DNA from: an uncultured Vogesella sp.
GTDB taxonomy: Bacteria; Pseudomonadota; Gammaproteobacteria; Burkholderiales; Chromobacteriaceae
Length of the DNA: 8,746 nucleotides
Assembly: GCA_946479405.1 (NCBI GenBank)
Contig: CAMLGD010000144.1
Coordinates: 1-8,746 of the forward strand
Direction: 5' to 3'
Part shown: positions 1 through 5,732 of the stretch, in pieces
How positions within the stretch are numbered: position 1 is the stretch's first letter
Layout of the letters: the number at the start of each line of letters is the position of its first letter
Notes under the pieces: model-generated
The model's input: only the letters and a program-made list of their open reading frames with translations
The model's database searches: none
What the model was told of the DNA's origin: nothing
Made by a program: the position numbers and the translations under genes

Positions 1-416
1 TGACCATCCTGCGCGCGCCCGGCATCTACGCCGCCGAGCGCCTGCCGCTATCGCGCTTTGCCAGCCAGGCACCGCTGATTGCCGACCACGAAGACAGCGT
101 CAGCAACCATATCCATGCCGACGATCTGGCCCGCTTGTGCACTGCAGCCCTGCGGCAAACGCGTGGCGGCATCCGGGTCTACAACGCCTGCGACAGCCAG
201 CCGCTGCCGGTTGGCGAGTGGTACGACAAGCTGGCGGACACGCTGGGCTACCCGCGTCTGCCACGCCTGCCACGCGCGCAGGTACAGCAGCAGGTGTCGC
301 CCGGTCTGTGGTCGTTCATGGCCGAGTCGCGGCGGCTAAGCAATGCACGGCTGCTGCGCGAGTTGCCGGGCTGCCTGCGCTATCCGACGGTGGATGTGCT
401 GCTGCGCGAACTTTAA
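1..416 (+). CDS. NAD-dependent epimerase/reductase, extended SDR family (3' part only)
   Basis: Only the last 137 residues are present; the gene enters from the left edge with first full codon at 3 and ends at TAA 414-416. The part seen opens with LRAPGIYAAER, the 'PGIY' stretch that follows the cofactor domain in extended short-chain dehydrogenase/reductases (COG0451). About 25 residues later comes SNHIHADDLA, the usual 'RIHVDDLA' substrate-domain motif. The N-terminal Rossmann GxxGxxG and the YxxxK catalytic pair would lie upstream of the window, so cofactor use and catalysis cannot be checked. The family oxidises, reduces or epimerises sugar nucleotides and other substrates; the tail resembles the YeeZ-like group, whose substrate is unknown. 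No clear terminator follows and trmB begins about 97 bp downstream on the same strand. Family is fairly sure; substrate is not. Confidence 0.8.
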   Translation, partial: TILRAPGIYAAERLPLSRFASQAPLIADHEDSVSNHIHADDLARLCTAALRQTRGGIRVYNACDSQPLPVGEWYDKLADTLGYPRLPRLPRAQVQQQVSPGLWSFMAESRRLSNARLLRELPGCLRYPTVDVLLREL

Positions 417-474
417 TCGCACGCACAGGGTTGACCGCATGCGTGGCACCCTACCCGTGCGGCGCAAGATTCGG

Positions 475-480
475 TAACAT
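475..480 (+). promoter_or_regulatory. Possible -10 element for trmB
   Basis: TAACAT lies about 30 bp before the trmB start in a GGTAACATCGCG context. It matches four of six bases of the sigma-70 -10 consensus. No good -35 box sits 16-18 bp upstream; a TTGACC at 431-436 is too far away. Weak candidate; readthrough from the SDR gene is the alternative. Confidence 0.25.
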
Positions 481-512
481 CGCGATCTTTTTGCAGTTTT
501 TGAGTGACGAGC

Positions 513-1193
513 ATGGAAAATCCGGCCTTCAACCGCGCCATTCGCAGCTTTGTACTGCGTCAGGGCCATCTGACAGCCTCGCAACAGCGCGCCATCGACG
601 AAGGCATGCCGCGCTGGGGTATCGACTACCAGCCGCAGGCGCTGGATCTGGTACAGGCATTCGGCCGTGAAGCGCCGAAAATCATGGAAATCGGCTTCGG
701 CATGGGTACCGCCACCGCCGAGATCGCTGCGGCCAACCCGCAGAACGACTACCTGGGTATCGAAGTGCATTCGCCCGGCGTGGGCAATCTGTGCAAGCTG
801 ATCGATGAACAACAACTGAGCAATCTGCGCCTGATCCGCCACGATGCGGTAGAGGTAATGGATCATATGCTGCCGGATGGCTGCCTGGATGGCGTGCATA
901 TTTTCTTTCCGGACCCGTGGCACAAGAAGCGTCACAACAAGCGTCGCCTGATCCAGGCACCGTTCATCGAAAAACTGGTGAAGAAGCTGAAGCCCGGCGG
1001 CTACCTGCATGCAGCCACCGACTGGGAAGACTACGCCATCCAGATCATGGAGGTGTTCAGCGCCAATGCCGAGCTGCAGAACACCGCCGAGGCCTACGCG
1101 CCACGCCCGGCCTATCGCCCGCTGACCAAGTTCGAAGCCCGCGGCATCCGCCTGGGGCATGGGGTGTGGGATATCGTGTTCACCCGCAAGTAA
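513..1193 (+). CDS. trmB: tRNA (guanine(46)-N7)-methyltransferase TrmB
   Basis: Cytosolic SAM-dependent enzyme that puts the N7-methyl group on G46 in the variable loop of tRNAs. The 226-residue product carries the family hallmarks: [11 protein letters not shown] near the N-terminus (residues 11-21), the SAM-binding EIGFGMG loop (59-65), GIEVH (82-86) ending the next strand, the signature [15 protein letters not shown] (131-145) whose Asp134 matches the catalytic aspartate position, ATDW (168-171), and the C-terminal TKFEARG (205-211) that binds SAM/tRNA. The start chosen is ATG 513, with a weak GAG Shine-Dalgarno at 502-504 eight bases upstream; an in-frame GTG at 504 would add three residues and has no Shine-Dalgarno. 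The gene is followed by a long hairpin terminator shared with the convergent peroxidase gene. Length and motifs are normal and the gene looks intact. Confidence 0.95.
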   Translation: MENPAFNRAIRSFVLRQGHLTASQQRAIDEGMPRWGIDYQPQALDLVQAFGREAPKIMEIGFGMGTATAEIAAANPQNDYLGIEVHSPGVGNLCKLIDEQQLSNLRLIRHDAVEVMDHMLPDGCLDGVHIFFPDPWHKKRHNKRRLIQAPFIEKLVKKLKPGGYLHAATDWEDYAIQIMEVFSANAELQNTAEAYAPRPAYRPLTKFEARGIRLGHGVWDIVFTRK

Positions 1194-1207
1194 GCGCGGG
1201 CGATAAC

Positions 1208-1250
1208 AAACAATGCGGCCAACCTGCTATCAGGTTAGCCGCATTGTTTT
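1208..1250. terminator. Bidirectional hairpin terminator between trmB and gpx
   Basis: The arms AAACAATGCGGC (1208-1219) and GCCGCATTGTTT (1238-1249) pair perfectly. After one C/A mismatch, AACCTG (1221-1226) pairs with CAGGTT (1231-1236) around a CTAT loop. This gives an 18-bp stem with one mismatch. TTTT runs off the plus side and the minus side reads TTTGTTA, so it can end both trmB (+) and the convergent peroxidase gene (-). Confidence 0.85.
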
Positions 1251-1271
1251 GTGCTGCACCAAGGAAAATAT

Positions 1272-1757
1272 TCAGGCGGTCACGTTGAGCAGCACCTCAA
1301 TATCCGGCAACAGCTCGTGCGGCTCGGCGGCCGGCTCGTAACGCTTCACCAGCCGCCCCTTGCGGTCGATCAGGAACTTGGTGAAGTTCCACTTCACCGG
1401 ATGCGGATGGCCGTTATCCACGCCGGTGAGCCAGCGCCACAACGGGCTGGCAGCGACACCATTGACATCGCCCTTGGCGAACAGTGGAAACGCCACGCCG
1501 AAACGTGTAGTACAAAAAGCCTCAATCTCGGCTGCCCCGCCAGGCTCCTGGCCGCCAAACTGGTTGCAAGGAAAGCCCAGCACGGTAAAGCCACGTGCGG
1601 ACAGCGCCTCTTGCAGCTCCTGCAGCCCGGCATACTGGCGGGTATAGCCGCACTCACTGGCGGTATTGACGATCAGCACCACCTGCCCGAGGTAGTCGGC
1701 CAATGGCTGCTGGCGGCCATCGCCCAGGTCGGCGCTAAAGTTGGCAAGCGTGGTCAT
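1272..1757 (-). CDS. Glutathione peroxidase (non-selenium, Cys type)
   Basis: Thiol peroxidase of the glutathione peroxidase family (BtuE/GPx-like), which reduces hydrogen peroxide and organic hydroperoxides using glutathione or thioredoxin. The 161-residue product is full length for bacterial members and has no signal peptide, so it should be cytosolic. The catalytic tetrad is visible: Cys36 in NTASECGYT (31-39, in place of selenocysteine), Gln70 in FGGQEPG (67-73), and Trp123-Asn124 in KWNFTKF. Cys64 in GFPCNQF (61-67) is the conserved second Cys position. Start ATG at 1755-1757; a GAGGG Shine-Dalgarno lies about 10 bases upstream (plus coordinates 1768-1772). It stands alone, converging on trmB and diverging from the DUF1841 gene. 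Whether glutathione or thioredoxin is the physiological reductant cannot be told from sequence; many bacterial homologues prefer thioredoxin. Confidence 0.94.
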   Translation of the reverse strand: MTTLANFSADLGDGRQQPLADYLGQVVLIVNTASECGYTRQYAGLQELQEALSARGFTVLGFPCNQFGGQEPGGAAEIEAFCTTRFGVAFPLFAKGDVNGVAASPLWRWLTGVDNGHPHPVKWNFTKFLIDRKGRLVKRYEPAAEPHELLPDIEVLLNVTA

Positions 1758-1779
1758 GGTGGAAATGCCCTCGTATAAT
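1751..1779 (+). promoter_or_regulatory. Sigma-70 promoter of the DUF1841 gene
   Basis: A perfect TATAAT -10 box (1774-1779) sits 17 bp downstream of TGGTCA (1751-1756), a four-of-six match to TTGACA. Predicted transcription start is near 1786, about 25 bases before ATG 1811. The -35 box overlaps the start codon of the divergent peroxidase gene. This promoter rules out the longer reading of the ORF that begins inside the -10 box. Confidence 0.65.
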
Positions 1780-1810
1780 GCTGCTTTTCCGAGTTATTCA
1801 GTCAACAATT

Positions 1811-2287
1811 ATGTTCGCACCCAGCCGGCAGGATGCCCGCCGTTTCTTTTTCGACACCTGGAACAAACAGCAAGCCGGCCACCCGCTGAGTGACCTGGAA
1901 AAACTGCTGGCCAGCGTGATTGCCGCCCATCCCGAATACCACACCATCCTGGCCCGCCCCGAGCAGTACGGCGAGCGCGAATGGCTGCCGGAACAGGGAG
2001 AAACCAACCCCTTCATGCACATGAGCATGCACCTGGCGGTGGAAGAACAGCTGTCCATCGACCAGCCCTTCGGCATCCGCGCGCTGTACCAGCAGCTGCT
2101 GACTAAGACCGGCAGCGAACACGATGCCCAGCACGAGGTGATCGACTGCCTGGGCGAGATGATCTGGCAGGCGCAACGCTACGGTGGCGGGCCGGACGTC
2201 AATGTGTACCTCAGTTGCATCCGCGGCAAACTGGGCCTGGACCCGGAGCACGAACGCCGCCTCAACCTGAAGGACATGGACGACTAG
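1811..2287 (+). CDS. DUF1841 family protein
   Basis: A 158-residue soluble protein matching the DUF1841 family of beta- and gammaproteobacteria, which has no established function. Recognisable are the N-terminal MFAPSRQDARRFFFDTW, the HPEYH segment (around residue 40), the central NPFMHMSMHLAVEEQ stretch (around 66-80, rich in His and Met) and the helical HEVIDCLGEMIWQAQR segment (around 107-122). No membrane segment or signal peptide is seen. An upstream in-frame ATG at 1778 would overlap the -10 promoter box, so ATG 1811, which gives the family's usual N-terminus, is preferred. No Shine-Dalgarno is visible before 1811; the short leader is A/T-rich. The gene forms its own transcription unit with promoter and terminator. 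The clustered His and acidic residues in MHMSMHLAVEE might bind a metal, but that is speculation. Confidence 0.88.
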   Translation: MFAPSRQDARRFFFDTWNKQQAGHPLSDLEKLLASVIAAHPEYHTILARPEQYGEREWLPEQGETNPFMHMSMHLAVEEQLSIDQPFGIRALYQQLLTKTGSEHDAQHEVIDCLGEMIWQAQRYGGGPDVNVYLSCIRGKLGLDPEHERRLNLKDMDD

Positions 2288-2311
2288 ACGTCGACCAGAG
2301 CCACCACCGCC

Positions 2312-2338
2312 AGGGACCGCTTTGCCGGTCCCTTTGTT
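2312..2338 (+). terminator. Terminator of the DUF1841 gene
   Basis: AGGGACCG (2312-2319) pairs with CGGTCCCT (2326-2333) around a CTTTGC loop, giving an 8-bp GC-rich stem followed by a short TTGTT tract. It lies 24 bases after the DUF1841 stop codon. The T tract is weak but the position is right. Confidence 0.7.
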
Positions 2339-2340
2339 AT

Positions 2341-2560
2341 GGTCAAGCCCCCCTGCTTTTGCAAGCCGGTGTACCAGCCGCTACCGGCTAGCTCGCCGTC
2401 AATAACCGCCAGCCAACGTTACGTTGGCCGCAAGCCGCCTGCTGCGCCACCAGCGCTAGCACAGCCCTCCCCTTGCAATCAACGCGACAGCTGCCGTTAG
2501 CAGCGGCATTGCCAGCCAGACGGCCCGCGCCGACTGAGCCATCACCGCCATCTTGGCACG
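2341..2560. other. Non-coding gap with small inverted repeats
   Basis: The gap between the DUF1841 gene and the minus-strand dehydrogenase gene spans 2288-2617. Apart from a terminator at each end it holds no convincing gene, promoter or RNA. Small inverted repeats are present: AGCCGGT/ACCGGCT (2364-2370 and 2383-2389), GCCAACGT/ACGTTGGC (2412-2419 and 2421-2428) and GCTGC/GCAGC (2490-2494 and 2500-2504). The open frames crossing it run straight through the dehydrogenase terminator and look like chance. Confidence 0.5.
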
Positions 2561-2564
2561 CAAT

Positions 2565-2589
2565 AAAAAACCCGCCTCCGGGCGGGTTT
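2565..2589 (-). terminator. Terminator of the DUF2189-hprA unit
   Basis: AAACCCGCC (2568-2576) pairs with GGCGGGTTT (2581-2589) around a TCCG loop. Read on the minus strand this is a 9-bp stem that runs into TTTTTT and then ATTG, a classic Rho-independent terminator about 28 bases past the dehydrogenase stop. Confidence 0.88.
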
Positions 2590-2617
2590 GCTAATGCGGG
2601 ATGCCTGCGACAGCAGT

Positions 2618-3571
2618 TCAATCCAGCCGATGCTGCCGCTCTCCGCGCAAGAACGCTTCGATATTGCCCATCAGCTGTGCGGCCAACCTGTCCATCGCCT
2701 CACGGCTGGCCCAGCCAATATGCGGGGTGACAATCAGGTGCGGCAGGCGCGCCTTCAGCAAGGGGTTACCATCGCGTGGCGGCTCTACCGTCAGCACATC
2801 GAAACCGGCCCCACCCAGCTGGCCATACTTCAGCGCGGCCACCAGCGCGTCTTCATCCACCAGGCCGCCGCGTGCGGTGTTCACCAGCACCGCCCCCGGC
2901 TTCATCGCCTGCAGTTCGCGCTCACCGATCAGGTTGCGGGTGTCGTCATTCAGCGGGCAATGCAGCGAGATCACGTCGGACGTGGCCAGCAGCGTGTCGA
3001 ACGATACATAGCCGTCGCGTACCACGGCGGCCCCCTTGCGTTCGCCAAACTGCACCTGCATGCCAAAGGCACGGGCACGCACCGCCATTTCCTGACCGAT
3101 ACCGCCGCTGCCGAAGATGCCCAGCGTAGCACCCTTCAGATCGCGGATTGGCGCGCCGAAATGGCAGAACTGCGGGGCGCTCTGCCACACGCCGGCGCCG
3201 ACGTCACGCTGGTAGGCCGGCAGGTTGCGCATCAGCGCCATCATCAGCATGAAGGCGTGTTCCGCCACGGTCTCGTCACCGTAGTGGCGGATATTGGCCA
3301 CCGCAATGCCCTGCTGGCGGCAGGTTTCCAGGTCGATGTGGTTATAGCCGGTGGCGGCGATGGCCAGCATCCGCAGGCGCGGCAATGCGGCCAACGTGGC
3401 GGCATCAAACGGCACCTTGTTGGTGATGACGATGTCGGCATCGGCGCAGTGCGCCACGATCTGTTCACGGCTGGTGGCGGGAAATTCGCGATAGCGGTGC
3501 GGCAAACTACAAACGGGAACCGGGACAGGCAGGCTGTCCCGGTCCAGAAACACGATGGAGGGTACGGTCAT
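2618..3571 (-). CDS. hprA: D-2-hydroxyacid dehydrogenase, glycerate/hydroxypyruvate reductase type
   Basis: NAD(P)H-dependent oxidoreductase of the D-isomer 2-hydroxyacid dehydrogenase family, 317 residues. It best resembles glycerate dehydrogenase/hydroxypyruvate reductase (HprA), which interconverts hydroxypyruvate and D-glycerate in serine, glyoxylate and C1 metabolism. Visible features are the N-terminal VFLDRDSL typical of HprA, the substrate-loop ATGYNHID (73-80), the Rossmann GSGGIG (154-159), and the catalytic set Arg234 (NTARGG), Glu263 (TVEPP) and His284 (TPHIGW). The C-terminal stretch GGAGFDVLTVEPPRDGN is also HprA-like. Glu177-Arg178 ends the second beta strand, where an acidic residue normally favours NAD. 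The start at 3571 lies 12 bases after the DUF2189 stop and has no clear Shine-Dalgarno, suggesting translational coupling. Other D-2-hydroxyacids cannot be excluded as substrates. Confidence 0.85.
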   Translation of the reverse strand: MTVPSIVFLDRDSLPVPVPVCSLPHRYREFPATSREQIVAHCADADIVITNKVPFDAATLAALPRLRMLAIAATGYNHIDLETCRQQGIAVANIRHYGDETVAEHAFMLMMALMRNLPAYQRDVGAGVWQSAPQFCHFGAPIRDLKGATLGIFGSGGIGQEMAVRARAFGMQVQFGERKGAAVVRDGYVSFDTLLATSDVISLHCPLNDDTRNLIGERELQAMKPGAVLVNTARGGLVDEDALVAALKYGQLGGAGFDVLTVEPPRDGNPLLKARLPHLIVTPHIGWASREAMDRLAAQLMGNIEAFLRGERQHRLD

Positions 3572-3583
3572 GTGCTGGCGGGT

Positions 3584-4360
3584 CTAGTGCTCATATGTGA
3601 TCAGGGCACGATAGGCATGCCAGCTGGACAGGCCGATCAGCGGGGTGATCAGCAGCAGTCCTACAAACTGGGTGGCAAACCCGATCGCGGTCAGAGCCAC
3701 GATGATAGCCGCCCACACCAGCATCGTCAGCAGATTGTGATACACCGCCTGCACGCTCATCACCATGGCGGTGATGGTATCCACCTCTTTATCCAGCAGC
3801 ATGGGAATGGCGCACACGCTCAGCGAGAACACGGCGGCGGCAAACAGGAAGCCAGTACCGAACCAGGCCAGCAGGAAGCCGATATTTTCCTGGGTGAAGG
3901 CATTGGTCACCAGGGTGTCCAGCGTTGGCACGCTGCCTTCATAGAACAGCGCAAACATCAGTAGCGAGACGCGGAACCAGCCGAACACCAGCACCGCCAG
4001 CAGCACGGCAAACAGTGAGAAGCCGGGCATATTGCTGCGCCAGGCCGCCATGCTGTGCGCCAGGCGCACGCGGCCGCCGTTGAACGCTTCCAGCTGGCGC
4101 GAGATGTCATACAACCCGATAGCCATGAACGGCCCGGCCAGCAGGAACAGCGCGGCCAGGGTGATCATGTACTCGGGGGCGTAGCTGAAATACATATTGA
4201 GCAGGTAGCCCATCAGCACGAACGCGGCGCCGTAAAACATTGCATCGGCCGGTGCGCGCTTCAGATCCTGCCATCCCAGCTTCAGCCACTGCAGCGGCTG
4301 GCCGGCAGAAACATGCTTGACGACGATATGCTCATTACTGGGCAGGTGGGTGATGTCCAT
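3584..4360 (-). CDS. DUF2189 family integral membrane protein
   Basis: A 258-residue inner-membrane protein of the DUF2189 family, with no established function. After a roughly 38-residue cytosolic-looking start with the family-typical QWLKLGWQDLKRAPADA (24-40), about six hydrophobic segments follow, at roughly 41-59, 63-84, 114-140, 160-185, 208-229 and 231-246. Between the second and third segment lies a polar loop with YDISRQLEAFNGG (84-96). No catalytic or transport motif is recognised. The ATG at 4358-4360 has a good AAGGGG Shine-Dalgarno seven bases upstream (plus coordinates 4368-4373). It is the first gene of a unit with hprA, only 12 bases apart, and has its own promoter facing that of the FKBP gene. 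The link with hprA may be only positional. Confidence 0.85.
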   Translation of the reverse strand: MDITHLPSNEHIVVKHVSAGQPLQWLKLGWQDLKRAPADAMFYGAAFVLMGYLLNMYFSYAPEYMITLAALFLLAGPFMAIGLYDISRQLEAFNGGRVRLAHSMAAWRSNMPGFSLFAVLLAVLVFGWFRVSLLMFALFYEGSVPTLDTLVTNAFTQENIGFLLAWFGTGFLFAAAVFSLSVCAIPMLLDKEVDTITAMVMSVQAVYHNLLTMLVWAAIIVALTAIGFATQFVGLLLITPLIGLSSWHAYRALITYEH

Positions 4361-4390
4361 GGTTGTTCCCCTTTGCTAACAGGAGCGTGG

Positions 4391-4418
4391 TTGAACCGAC
4401 GACTTGTACCGTTATAAG
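4391..4418 (+). promoter_or_regulatory. Possible distal promoter of the FKBP gene
   Basis: TTGAAC (4391-4396) and TATAAG (4413-4418) are spaced by 16 bp, matching four and five of six consensus bases. This would give a leader of about 90 bases before the FKBP start at 4515. Its -10 box overlaps that of the opposing DUF2189 promoter, so the two may compete. Confidence 0.4.
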
Positions 4419-4438
4419 CCATTGAGCTGCAAAGACAA
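4411..4438 (-). promoter_or_regulatory. Promoter of the DUF2189-hprA unit
   Basis: On the minus strand TTGTCT (plus 4433-4438) precedes TATAAC (plus 4411-4416) by 16 bp. The boxes match four and five of six consensus bases. Transcription would start near 4404 and leave a leader of roughly 44 bases containing the AAGGGG Shine-Dalgarno. The -10 box overlaps a plus-strand TATAAG. Confidence 0.5.
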
Positions 4439-4469
4439 CATCGGTCTTACCCCACGCCGTCGCACGCGG

Positions 4470-4475
4470 TAGAAT
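4470..4475 (+). promoter_or_regulatory. Possible proximal -10 element of the FKBP gene
   Basis: TAGAAT in a GGTAGAATGG context matches five of six -10 bases. A poor TTACCC -35 (4447-4452) sits 17 bp upstream. Transcription would start near 4482, about 33 bases before the ATG, a more usual leader length than from the distal candidate. Confidence 0.45.
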
Positions 4476-4514
4476 GGCCGGCTCCTGACTCACCGCAGCA
4501 ACGAGGACATAACA

Positions 4515-4841
4515 ATGGCAGAACTGATCATCGAAGACCTGGTCGTTGGCGACGGCATCGAGGCACAGACCGGCAAGGAAGTGACCGTGCATTACACCGG
4601 CTGGCTGACCGATGGCAGCAAATTCGACTCCAGCAAGGACCGTTTCCAGCCGTTCAGCTTTCCGCTGGGCGCCGGTTACGTGATCAAGGGCTGGGACCAG
4701 GGCGTGCAGGGCATGAAAGTGGGCGGCAAACGCAAGCTCACCATCCCGGCGGAACTGGGTTACGGCGCCCGTGGTGCCGGTGGTGTGATTCCACCCAACG
4801 CCACTCTGGTGTTTGAAGTAGAGTTGCTGCAGGTTGGCTGA
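4515..4841 (+). CDS. FKBP-type peptidyl-prolyl cis-trans isomerase
   Basis: Catalyses cis-trans isomerisation of Xaa-Pro bonds during protein folding. The 108-residue product is a single FKBP12-like domain with no signal peptide or extra domain, so a cytosolic location is expected. The FKBP12 binding-pocket residues are all in place with an offset of one: Tyr27, Phe37, Asp38, Phe47, Val56-Ile57, Trp60, Tyr83, Ile92 and Phe100. The position of human His87 is Ala88, a common replacement. The motif [18 protein letters not shown] (54-71) is characteristic. ATG 4515 follows a clear GAGGA Shine-Dalgarno (4503-4507) with seven bases spacing. It is monocistronic, with candidate promoters upstream and a strong hairpin 17 bases after the stop. 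Similar short FKBPs occur in Neisseria; client proteins are unknown. Confidence 0.95.
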   Translation: MAELIIEDLVVGDGIEAQTGKEVTVHYTGWLTDGSKFDSSKDRFQPFSFPLGAGYVIKGWDQGVQGMKVGGKRKLTIPAELGYGARGAGGVIPPNATLVFEVELLQVG

Positions 4842-4858
4842 CCCCACCGCGGCAATGT

Positions 4859-4889
4859 AAAAAGCCCCGCTCAACAGGCGGGGCTTTTT
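4859..4889. terminator. Bidirectional terminator between the FKBP and dedA genes
   Basis: AAAAAGCCCCGC (4859-4870) pairs perfectly with GCGGGGCTTTTT (4878-4889) around the loop TCAACAG. Because the stem base is an A/T run on both sides, it ends in a T tract on either strand. It can serve both the FKBP gene (+) and the convergent dedA gene (-). Confidence 0.92.
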
Positions 4890-4905
4890 GTTTGCTACGG
4901 GTAGC

Positions 4906-5526
4906 TCAGGATGATTGTTGCTGCGCGGCGCGGCGCTTGCGCCACCACACCAAGGTCAGCACCAGCGCCAGCACGCCCAGCACAATCAGGATACCGGCTT
5001 GCCCACGGTGCACCATCGCCATCAGCCATTGATGGTTGCTGGCACCGAGGTAGCCCAGATATACCCAGATCGGCACCGAAATCAGCGCGGCAAAACCGTC
5101 CATCAACAGAAAACGCCAGTAGGGAATACGTCGCGTCAGACCGGCGGTAAGGAAGATCGGCGTGCGCAGCCCAGGCAGAAAGCGGGCCACGAACAGCACC
5201 CAGTTGCCGTATTTGGCAAACTTTTCCTGCACCGCTTCAAAGCGCGCCGGCGTCATCACCTTGGCAATCGGGCGGAAACGCAGCACACGCTGGCCAAAAA
5301 AACGCCCGGCAAAAAACATGATGCCGTCGCCGACCAGCACGCCGGCCATGCCCACCACGAACATCCAGTGCACATTGGTATAACCCAGCCCGGAAATGAT
5401 ACCGCCCGCCACCAGTGTGATGTCTTCTGGGATCGGCACGCCAAAACCACAGACCAGCAACACGAGGAAGACAGCCAGATAACCGTAACCAGTGAACAAA
5501 TCGAGGAGAATCTGCAGGATATCCAT
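4906..5526 (-). CDS. DedA family membrane protein
   Basis: Inner-membrane protein of the DedA (SNARE-associated/VTT domain) superfamily, 206 residues. Family members take part in envelope homeostasis, and some have been identified as flippases for undecaprenyl phosphate or phospholipids. Seen here are the re-entrant-type segment GFGVPIPEDITLVAGG (27-42) with acidic Glu34-Asp35, a membrane segment with GDGIMFFAGR (66-75), and the signature RFLPGLRTPIFLTAG (115-129). Arg115 and Arg121 have the spacing of the two essential arginines of E. coli YqjA/YghB. Hydrophobic segments follow near 140-160 and 176-195, then a short basic, Gln-rich cytosolic tail. The start at ATG 5524-5526 has only a weak AGG upstream and is preceded by a structured leader. 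Which DedA subfamily or lipid substrate applies is not evident. Confidence 0.9.
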   Translation of the reverse strand: MDILQILLDLFTGYGYLAVFLVLLVCGFGVPIPEDITLVAGGIISGLGYTNVHWMFVVGMAGVLVGDGIMFFAGRFFGQRVLRFRPIAKVMTPARFEAVQEKFAKYGNWVLFVARFLPGLRTPIFLTAGLTRRIPYWRFLLMDGFAALISVPIWVYLGYLGASNHQWLMAMVHRGQAGILIVLGVLALVLTLVWWRKRRAAQQQSS

Positions 5527-5541
5527 GTCAGCCTGACAAAC

Positions 5542-5607
5542 CGTTGATCGGTCGAAGCCGCATCAACGTCGCTTCCAGCGGGAAGCGCGTCCGCGCAGGC
5601 GGACACG
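5542..5607 (-). promoter_or_regulatory. Structured leader of dedA with three hairpins
   Basis: In transcript order (minus strand) three stems follow one another. The first is GTCCGC-ctgc-GCGGAC (5604-5589), extendable by three pairs if the second is open. The second is CGCTTCC-cgct-GGAAGCG (5587-5570). The third is CGTTGAT then CGG, loop CTTCGA, CCG then ATCAACG (5568-5542), a 10-bp stem with one bulged G. Fifteen bases remain before the dedA ATG, including the near-palindrome GTCAGGCTGAC. No T tract follows, so this is not a plain terminator. I know of no named riboswitch class with this layout; an RNA leader, protein-binding repeats or chance are all possible. Confidence 0.45.
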
Positions 5608-5632
5608 TCGAGGCAGTTCTGAAACGGCAGCC

Positions 5633-5641
5633 ATCATAACA
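5633..5641 (-). promoter_or_regulatory. Extended -10 promoter of dedA
   Basis: On the minus strand TGTTATGAT gives an extended -10 (TG, one base, then TATGAT, five of six consensus). No convincing -35 lies upstream, as expected for extended -10 promoters. The transcript would start near 5626 and carry a leader of about 100 bases that includes the three hairpins. Confidence 0.5.
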
Positions 5642-5732
5642 CAGCGCCCCTTGGCCACTGCTTAACGAACTTGCCGCAGGGCAAGAAAACCCGCATCGCG
5701 GCAAGGTTGGCCGCAGCCGAGGCGCAGGCAAG

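Noticed and set aside
336..1160. 274-codon open frame on the minus strand
   Set aside because: It is antisense to trmB and the SDR gene end, both of which have clear family motifs; it has none.
1778..1810. Upstream ATG for the DUF1841 gene
   Set aside because: The ATG overlaps the TATAAT box, so it would not be transcribed from that promoter, and the extra 11 residues do not fit the family's N-terminus.
2388..2621. 77-codon minus-strand frame in the intergenic gap
   Set aside because: It reads directly through the dehydrogenase terminator, giving a PPGGGFF stretch from the hairpin, and has no Shine-Dalgarno or recognisable similarity.
2588..3964. 458-codon open frame on the plus strand
   Set aside because: It is antisense to hprA and the DUF2189 gene, rich in His, Gln, Gly and Arg with no recognisable family, and begins within the dehydrogenase end region. 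It is a by-product of GC-rich codon bias.
5256..5606. Minus-strand frame starting in the dedA leader
   Set aside because: It begins with a GTG inside the first hairpin and then runs out of frame through dedA. It has no ribosome site; a short leader peptide cannot be excluded but nothing supports it.
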